A stretch of DNA of 29,018 nucleotides. It comes from Lachnoclostridium sp. UBA1241. GTDB lineage: Bacteria > Bacillota > Clostridia > Lachnospirales > Lachnospiraceae. The translations under genes and the position numbers were made by a program. The notes beneath the pieces were generated by a model, which saw only the letters and a program-made list of their open reading frames with translations, did not search any database and was not told the DNA's origin. The stretch spans positions 879 through 29,896 of the forward strand of contig DBWJ01000055.1 of the NCBI GenBank assembly GCA_002308955.1. Direction: 5' to 3'. Positions 24,406 through 29,018 of the stretch are shown here, piece after piece (position 1 is the stretch's first letter; every line of letters begins with the position of its first letter).

Positions 24406-27400
24406 TACGATTCCTCCTTTCCGTCGATTTTCTCAAAGAATTCAGGCTTCTTCAGTTTCGTTGCGGTGCGGAATCTCTCGCGTGGGTCGCTTCCGAAGTC
24501 CTTGCAGAGTTCCCGGAAATCACAGTAATCGCAGTTCTTGGAATTCCCGTTGTTAATCGGACGGCGCCGGATGTTGCCGTCGAGAATCTCCTTTGCCTCC
24601 GTTTCCATCTTCTCTTCGGCAAATGCAAGGATCTTACGGAATTCCTCATCGGAAAGCGTATCCTCGTAGATGCCGTCTTTCTTCTTAAGCGGAACGATAT
24701 CGGACGTATAGGTATCGTTTGCGAAGAAACCGTTATCGAGGTAAGGAATCATCGTGGAATCATCAAGGATCACACCCGAGGGCTTCAGCGCCGCAAGACG
24801 CTTCACCTCGGTATCCTTTCCGGCTTCTACAAAAGGATCGTCGGTTCTCGAATAAAACATTGCCGAGGGAACATTCTTCGCTTCATCCTCCCGGATCAGT
24901 TCCTTCATATAAACCGGGAGTTGCAGGAGCAGTCCGTCATAGAGGTCGCCGTAGGAAAACTCGGTTTTCCCGGACTTATAATCGATAATCTTTACATAAT
25001 TCCGCCCGTCCTCATGACATACGTCAACCCGGTCAATCTTTCCGTGAAGGTCCATATGCTCCGAACGGAAGGCAAACTCCTTCTCAAACTCTTCCGGCTC
25101 AAACCGCCCAGCCTTAAGCTGCTTACGGATAATTTCCACCATATGCGAAAGTATGCCTTTTAAACGGTACGCCTGATAGGCATACCGCTCGTTCGCGCGG
25201 TAGATTTCCTTTCCTTCTTCCTTAAGAAGCCCGTCAATGGTTTCATCCATGATCCGCACCGCATCCTCATCGGAAATCAGCCGGAATGTCTGGCCGCTCG
25301 CCTTCACCCGCTCCGAAAAATGCCACAGCGCGTCATGGATCAGCGTTCCGGAGTCGGCTTTCGTCGGTCCGTATACCGGCCGTTCTTCAAGGCCGAGACC
25401 ACGTTCAAGGAACACGCTGTAGGGGCATCTCGCGTACTTTTCAAGCATTGTTACGGAGCCCTTCAGGACATTGCCGTAAAGGGCGCGGGACAGCACCTCC
25501 GAAATGGCCTCGGGAGGGATTTCGCCGTTTCTTGCGCGTTTGATCCACGCCTCATCCTCGGAAAGATACTTCCTGCCCTCTCCGTTAAGGAACCATTCCG
25601 CAAGCGCTTTCGCGTATTCCGAAACTTCTCCCTCGCCGCTTTCCGCACTGAGGAATAATCTGCGGCCGCGGTCAGCGGCAACCTTTGAAAACAAAGAGGT
25701 GTCGTTTTGTTCACTTGTAATCTGCAGCTTCGGCAGCAGCCCGAGAATTCGGTACAGGATATAGGACGGCTTCTTCTCGGCTGCGCCGCTTCCGCTTTTC
25801 GTGTAGGAAAGGGTAAGCCCCTCCGTCGGCTTGGCGCAGGCAAGATAGATATAAAACTCCTCGGTGGACAGACCGTCCTTCGGCGTATCTCCGAGTTCCA
25901 CCTGCATGGCGGTAAGGAGGTCTCTTTCCTTCTCCGTAAGGATCAAAGACGGCTGTCCGCCTCCCGGAACGACTCCTTCGTTCACGCCGAGGAAAAACAG
26001 ATGCTTAACGGAATGGATACGGGAACGCTTCAGATCCCCGACCGTTACCGAATCCTCCGACGGCGGAATCATGCCGAGCCGGAATTCCGAGAAACCGGCA
26101 TCGAGAATATCAACGAACTCGGCGGCCGAAAGCGGCATTTCGCCAAGCAGCTGATAAAATGAATCGAGGACCTCGATAACCGAGGCGTACACGGCGCCGA
26201 ATTCCCGGCTCTTCCGAAGAGCGCCGCGGCAGTCGCTTGCCTGTGCTTTCTCCGAAAGCTCCTTCATCCGCTCATAACACTCGTGACGAAGCAGAAAATC
26301 ATACAGCGCCTGCACGAAGTCCGCGCCGGTTTTCGCTTCCTTAAGGGCGTCCCAAAGCGGGGCGATGTCCGAAACAAGCGTCTCGCGGATCCGGTTGATT
26401 TCCGAAAGATCTATCTCGTGCTTTGAAGAATACTTATAGTTGAACGGGTTCCGATAGGCAGAAAAACCGCGGATTCCCTTCGCCAGCAGATAGTTTTCAA
26501 ACCGGCAGGCATCCGTATAATCGTACCCGGATATCACATTTTTCGTATAATGCGCAACCCGATCGGCGCGGAAATCCGTGACGAACAACGTTAAAGCGCT
26601 TCGGATCAGATCAATGAGCGGGTCATTCATCAGATCCGGCTTATAGTCAATATAACAGGGAATCTCCGCCTCGAAGAAAGCGTCCGAAAGCTCCTGTGCG
26701 TAAGTCGGAACATCGCCTGCAATCACGCCGATGTCACGGTACCGAAGCCCTTCTTTTCGGACAAGGCGCTCGATTTCCGTAACCAGGAAACGGATTTCCT
26801 CCGAGATGCTTCTGGCGGATCGGATGACGACGCCGTCAGCGTTCTCGCGGTAGACCATGCCGTCGTTTCGAAGCAGATGGTTCTGCACGAAGGAAAGCGC
26901 GTCCTTATCTTCTCCCGATGAAAGCAGCACGGGCTTTTCGACGGGAATTCCTTCCTCGTCTGCAATCTTTCCGAGCGAGGCAATCGTCTTCGCAGTGATA
27001 TGAAACATCGATTCCGTGCGGACGGTCTTTCCGAAAAGCTCTTCATCCATTGTAAGGGCAAATGTCATCTGCCCGGAAACCCGCATCAGACTCCGAAGCA
27101 GCTGAAACTGCGACGGCGTAAACCCGGTGAATCCGTTTAAGAAGAGATAGGCGCCTTTAAGCTTCTTCGATCGCTCCGCAAGGGGGCACATCGCCGTATA
27201 AATATCCTCTTCGGTAAGGAAACGGTCACCGAGACTGTTCCGAAATTCCGTTAAGATTATCGACAGATCCGACAGTTTATCCTTAAGGACCAAATCATCC
27301 GACGCTTCCGCCAATTCCTGCAACTTGTCGGCGTCGACCAGATACCGCTGGAACTCGGAAATCATGGACTTCATCTCAGAAACAAATCCGGGCTTTTTAT

Positions 27401-27737
27401 GCTTGCCGCTATAGAGAACCGTCCGGTCATCGGTTTCGCAGAGCACCTTCTTTAAAACCATGCTCTTTCCGATATCCGTAAGAATCGTCGGAAAGCAGTC
27501 GCCGAGTTCTTCGATCAGACGGTATTTGAGCCGGCTGAAACTCAAAATATCGATATTCATCACGCAGCCGTTCTTATGGCGCGCTACAAGGTCCTTCTGT
27601 GCCTGTAACGTTGCCTGGTCCGGAACAAGATAATACACGGAGCAGTCCGGCCGCTCCTCACAAAGCCGAAGCATCTCCCGGTACATCCATTCGGTCTTGC
27701 CGCTTCCTTCACTTCCGATTATGTAGCGTAATGACAT
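24405..27737 (-). CDS. addB: ATP-dependent helicase/deoxyribonuclease subunit B
   Basis: AddB is the second subunit of the AddAB end-resection machine. It has a Walker A motif at the N-terminus (GSEGSGKT, 8-15), an otherwise degenerate helicase core that recognises Chi in studied relatives, and a RecB-type nuclease domain with VKIIDYKSGKTEF. Four cysteines, C771 (YARCPYSVF) and C1069, C1072, C1078 (NCDYCDFRELC), match the [4Fe-4S] staple that stabilises the AddB nuclease domain. At 1110 residues it is near the usual length. A TTG would add four residues, but the GGAGGAGAAA before the ATG at 27737 fixes the start. That ribosome binding site directly follows the T-run of the 6S RNA terminator, leaving no room for an ordinary separate promoter. 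Confidence 0.96.
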   Translation of the reverse strand: MSLRYIIGSEGSGKTEWMYREMLRLCEERPDCSVYYLVPDQATLQAQKDLVARHKNGCVMNIDILSFSRLKYRLIEELGDCFPTILTDIGKSMVLKKVLCETDDRTVLYSGKHKKPGFVSEMKSMISEFQRYLVDADKLQELAEASDDLVLKDKLSDLSIILTEFRNSLGDRFLTEEDIYTAMCPLAERSKKLKGAYLFLNGFTGFTPSQFQLLRSLMRVSGQMTFALTMDEELFGKTVRTESMFHITAKTIASLGKIADEEGIPVEKPVLLSSGEDKDALSFVQNHLLRNDGMVYRENADGVVIRSARSISEEIRFLVTEIERLVRKEGLRYRDIGVIAGDVPTYAQELSDAFFEAEIPCYIDYKPDLMNDPLIDLIRSALTLFVTDFRADRVAHYTKNVISGYDYTDACRFENYLLAKGIRGFSAYRNPFNYKYSSKHEIDLSEINRIRETLVSDIAPLWDALKEAKTGADFVQALYDFLLRHECYERMKELSEKAQASDCRGALRKSREFGAVYASVIEVLDSFYQLLGEMPLSAAEFVDILDAGFSEFRLGMIPPSEDSVTVGDLKRSRIHSVKHLFFLGVNEGVVPGGGQPSLILTEKERDLLTAMQVELGDTPKDGLSTEEFYIYLACAKPTEGLTLSYTKSGSGAAEKKPSYILYRILGLLPKLQITSEQNDTSLFSKVAADRGRRLFLSAESGEGEVSEYAKALAEWFLNGEGRKYLSEDEAWIKRARNGEIPPEAISEVLSRALYGNVLKGSVTMLEKYARCPYSVFLERGLGLEERPVYGPTKADSGTLIHDALWHFSERVKASGQTFRLISDEDAVRIMDETIDGLLKEEGKEIYRANERYAYQAYRLKGILSHMVEIIRKQLKAGRFEPEEFEKEFAFRSEHMDLHGKIDRVDVCHEDGRNYVKIIDYKSGKTEFSYGDLYDGLLLQLPVYMKELIREDEAKNVPSAMFYSRTDDPFVEAGKDTEVKRLAALKPSGVILDDSTMIPYLDNGFFANDTYTSDIVPLKKKDGIYEDTLSDEEFRKILAFAEEKMETEAKEILDGNIRRRPINNGNSKNCDYCDFRELCKDFGSDPRERFRTATKLKKPEFFEKIDGKEES

Positions 27738-27747
27738 TTTCTCCTCC

Positions 27748-27777
27748 AAAAAACAGGGCTCCGCAGTTGCGAAGCCC
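27748..27777 (-). terminator. Terminator of the 6S RNA gene, directly before the addB ribosome binding site
   Basis: On the minus strand GGGCTTCGCA and TGCGGAGCCC form a 10-bp stem with one G-U pair and a minimal loop, followed by TG and six T residues (27748-27753). The next base begins the GGAGG of addB. Incomplete termination here would supply addBA mRNA. Confidence 0.85.
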
Positions 27778-27975
27778 GTTTCATGCGATTGATTCCCGGA
27801 ATGCCGTTTCCTGCTTCTTGACTCCTAGCCAATGCTAGGTGGGTGACCGCAACTGAGCTTGCTGCCTTCCACTCAAAGGAGGCCTGACATCCACTCAGCG
27901 ATATAGGAATCCCTTTTAAATGTTGTAGGTTCAAAAACACAGGAGTTGTCGAACACCCCAGGAATGATTTCCTTT
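27748..27975 (-). ncRNA. ssrS: 6S RNA
   Basis: A transcript of about 228 bases runs from a strong promoter to an intrinsic terminator without a plausible coding frame. Its ends form the 6S closing stem: the arm at 27952-27965 pairs with 27792-27805 over 14 positions, counting G-U pairs, and its start (CUGGGGUGUUCG) resembles the CUGAGAUGUUCG of the E. coli 6S 5' arm. A second helix joins 27931-27944 with 27809-27821, and CCTAGC/GCTAGG (27824-27839) forms a perfect hairpin. Long closing helices around an internal loop fit 6S RNA, which binds the sigma-A RNA polymerase holoenzyme by mimicking an open promoter and is most active in stationary phase. I first considered SRP RNA, but its GGAA tetraloop and domain IV are absent. 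The 5' end is estimated from the promoter. Confidence 0.83.
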
Positions 27976-27980
27976 TGATT

Positions 27981-28009
27981 ATTATAGCATAAAAAAGCCA
28001 GTTTGTCAT
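27981..28009 (-). promoter_or_regulatory. Strong promoter of the 6S RNA gene
   Basis: On the minus strand ATGACA (28004-28009, five of six matches) and a perfect TATAAT (27981-27986) have a 17-base spacer, and TGC directly before the -10 makes it an extended -10 as well. The start is expected near 27975. The -35 box lies 25 bases from the divergent -35 box of the PHP gene promoter. Confidence 0.85.
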
Positions 28010-28034
28010 CCCATTTTTCGCTGAATAACGGCCG

Positions 28035-28063
28035 TTGCAGAGGCACCTCCGATATGCTATAAT
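28035..28063 (+). promoter_or_regulatory. Promoter of the PHP-domain gene
   Basis: TTGCAG (28035-28040) and a perfect TATAAT (28058-28063) are separated by 17 bases, with TGC just before the -10 box. Transcription should start near 28070. This rules out the open-frame extension that begins inside the promoter and argues for the ATG at 28104 as translation start. Confidence 0.75.
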
Positions 28064-28103
28064 AAATATGTTGTACACATTTATTGCGGAAAATGAGACG
28101 GAT

Positions 28104-28979
28104 ATGACGGATTTTCAGAAAGAAACAACATTACCGGCAGGCTGTGTCGATTTGCACACGCATTCCACGGCTTCCGACGGGTCGGATACGCCGCGCGAAT
28201 TGATGCGGAAGGCTGCCGCAGTCGGGCTTTCGGTCATCGCACTGACGGATCACGATACCCTTGCGGGCATTCCGGATGCCATGGATGAAGTGTCAAAGAT
28301 TCAGGCGGAAGGCGGATCACTCAGACTTGTGACCGGCTGCGAATTCTCGGTTTCCTATGATAACCGGGATATTCATATGCTCGGGCTGTTCCCGGATATC
28401 CGTTATAAGCCGCTGATTGCGCTGACCGAAGAGGCCGCCTTATCAAGAGACGTCCGGAATCACGAAATGCTCTCCCGCTTTCAGAAGGACGGCTTCATGA
28501 TAACCGAAGAAGACCTCACGGAAGGCCGCAAGACCGAAATCACGAGGGCGCATTTTGCGAAGGCTCTGGCCGACAAAGGATATGCCAAAAGCAACACGGA
28601 TGCGTTTGCAAGGTTTCTGACAACCGACAGCTATTACTACGTAACCCGGGAGTTTCTGGACCCCGGAAGGGTCATCCGGATTCTTCACGAAGCAGGCGGT
28701 ATTGCCGTGCTTGCGCACCCTTTGCAGTATCATTTTGCGCCGGAGAAATTGCGCGCGATGATTGAACGGTTCTGCGAATACGGATTGGATGCCATGGAGA
28801 CCCGGTATTCTGCATATTCGAGGGGCGAGGAGGACCTTCTCCGGTCTCTCGCGCTCCGCTATCAGCTGAAGCGAAGCGGCGGCTCAGACTATCACGGCAC
28901 GGCCAAGCCCGGCCTGTGTCTCGGAACCGGCTACGGAAACGGCTGGTGCGTGCGATTGGAGGATGTGACTGTACTATAA
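28104..28979 (+). CDS. PHP-domain metal-dependent phosphoesterase (TrpH/YciV-like)
   Basis: The 291-residue protein is a stand-alone PHP-domain enzyme with a trinuclear metal site. Ligand motifs in order are DLHTHS (H18, H20), TDHD (48-51), GCEFS (E80), the RNHEML histidine, LAHPLQ and GSDYHG near the C-terminus. Characterised relatives such as RnaAM/YciV are 5'-3' exonucleases or nucleoside 3',5'-bisphosphate phosphatases that act on short RNA or pAp. No polymerase domain is attached. The ATG at 28104 is chosen because the promoter start is near 28070; its ribosome binding site is weak (only GAG and CGGA are nearby). An ATG at 28068 would be essentially leaderless. The gene diverges from 6S RNA. 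The exact substrate is not decided by sequence. Confidence 0.9.
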   Translation: MTDFQKETTLPAGCVDLHTHSTASDGSDTPRELMRKAAAVGLSVIALTDHDTLAGIPDAMDEVSKIQAEGGSLRLVTGCEFSVSYDNRDIHMLGLFPDIRYKPLIALTEEAALSRDVRNHEMLSRFQKDGFMITEEDLTEGRKTEITRAHFAKALADKGYAKSNTDAFARFLTTDSYYYVTREFLDPGRVIRILHEAGGIAVLAHPLQYHFAPEKLRAMIERFCEYGLDAMETRYSAYSRGEEDLLRSLALRYQLKRSGGSDYHGTAKPGLCLGTGYGNGWCVRLEDVTVL

Positions 28980-29018
28980 AAAGACGGGGTATCTCTGATA
29001 TGTACCCTCTTTACTGGA

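Noticed and set aside
23254..24528. A plus-strand open frame of over 420 codons opposite addA
   Set aside because: It is antisense to conserved AddA helicase coding sequence, has no ribosome binding site and resembles no protein I know.
27748..27975. SRP (4.5S) RNA as the identity of the structured RNA upstream of addB
   Set aside because: Sequence around GTCAGGCC and AAGGCAGC is superficially similar, but the GGAA-capped domain IV is absent, whereas the paired ends and second helix fit 6S RNA.
28980..29018. Hairpin GGGTA/TACCC after the PHP gene as a terminator
   Set aside because: The stem is short and interrupted, and no T-run follows before the window ends.

Overview
The window looks like chromosomal DNA from a Gram-positive, low-to-mid GC Firmicute, most likely a clostridial Lachnospiraceae-type bacterium. 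The basis is an AddAB rather than RecBCD recombination nuclease, strong AGGAGG-type ribosome binding sites before most genes, TTGACA/TATAAT-type promoters with 17-base spacers, intrinsic hairpin-T terminators, a single-domain CinA/PncC, Hsp33, an M18 aminopeptidase, an sCache chemoreceptor and a 6S RNA. The taxon is inferred from gene content and signals, not from a database match. No phage, insertion sequence, CRISPR array, tRNA or rRNA was seen. Almost every gene is on the minus strand; only the CinA/PncC gene and the PHP gene at the right edge are on the plus strand.

Left part (1-6740). A minus-strand efflux adaptor (HlyD-type) and the cut-off start of a following gene (1-70) diverge from a plus-strand cinA/pncC gene through back-to-back promoters. 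A perfect 18-bp hairpin separates pncC from a converging chemoreceptor gene. Next comes a NAD-salvage operon transcribed leftwards: nrtR (Nudix-type NAD regulator), pncA (nicotinamidase) and pncB (nicotinate phosphoribosyltransferase). It has a consensus promoter, a candidate NrtR operator over the start site and a good terminator after pncB. With pncC nearby, the region covers several steps of pyridine salvage.

Middle (6706-19642). A long series of closely spaced minus-strand genes runs from xylulokinase (xylB) through a methyltransferase, Hsp33, M18 aminopeptidase, dUTPase, two COG0523/CobW-type GTPases, a CE2-like SGNH esterase and two ABC-FtsX fusion transporters, ending at a strong terminator at 6706-6740. 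The GTPase pair is the least ordinary part. One carries a long His/Asp-rich metal-binding tract. The other appears to be a GTPase fused to a YcgQ/TIGR03943-like C-terminal domain. Both sit beside metal-dependent or zinc-binding proteins (M18 peptidase, Hsp33).

Right part (19716-29018). A lipid kinase of the diacylglycerol kinase family has its own promoter inside the end of addA. The addB-addA pair overlaps by one base. Directly upstream of addB lies a 6S RNA gene with a strong promoter. Its terminator T-run abuts the addB ribosome binding site, so addBA expression probably depends on read-through of 6S transcription. A PHP-domain phosphoesterase diverges from the 6S gene.
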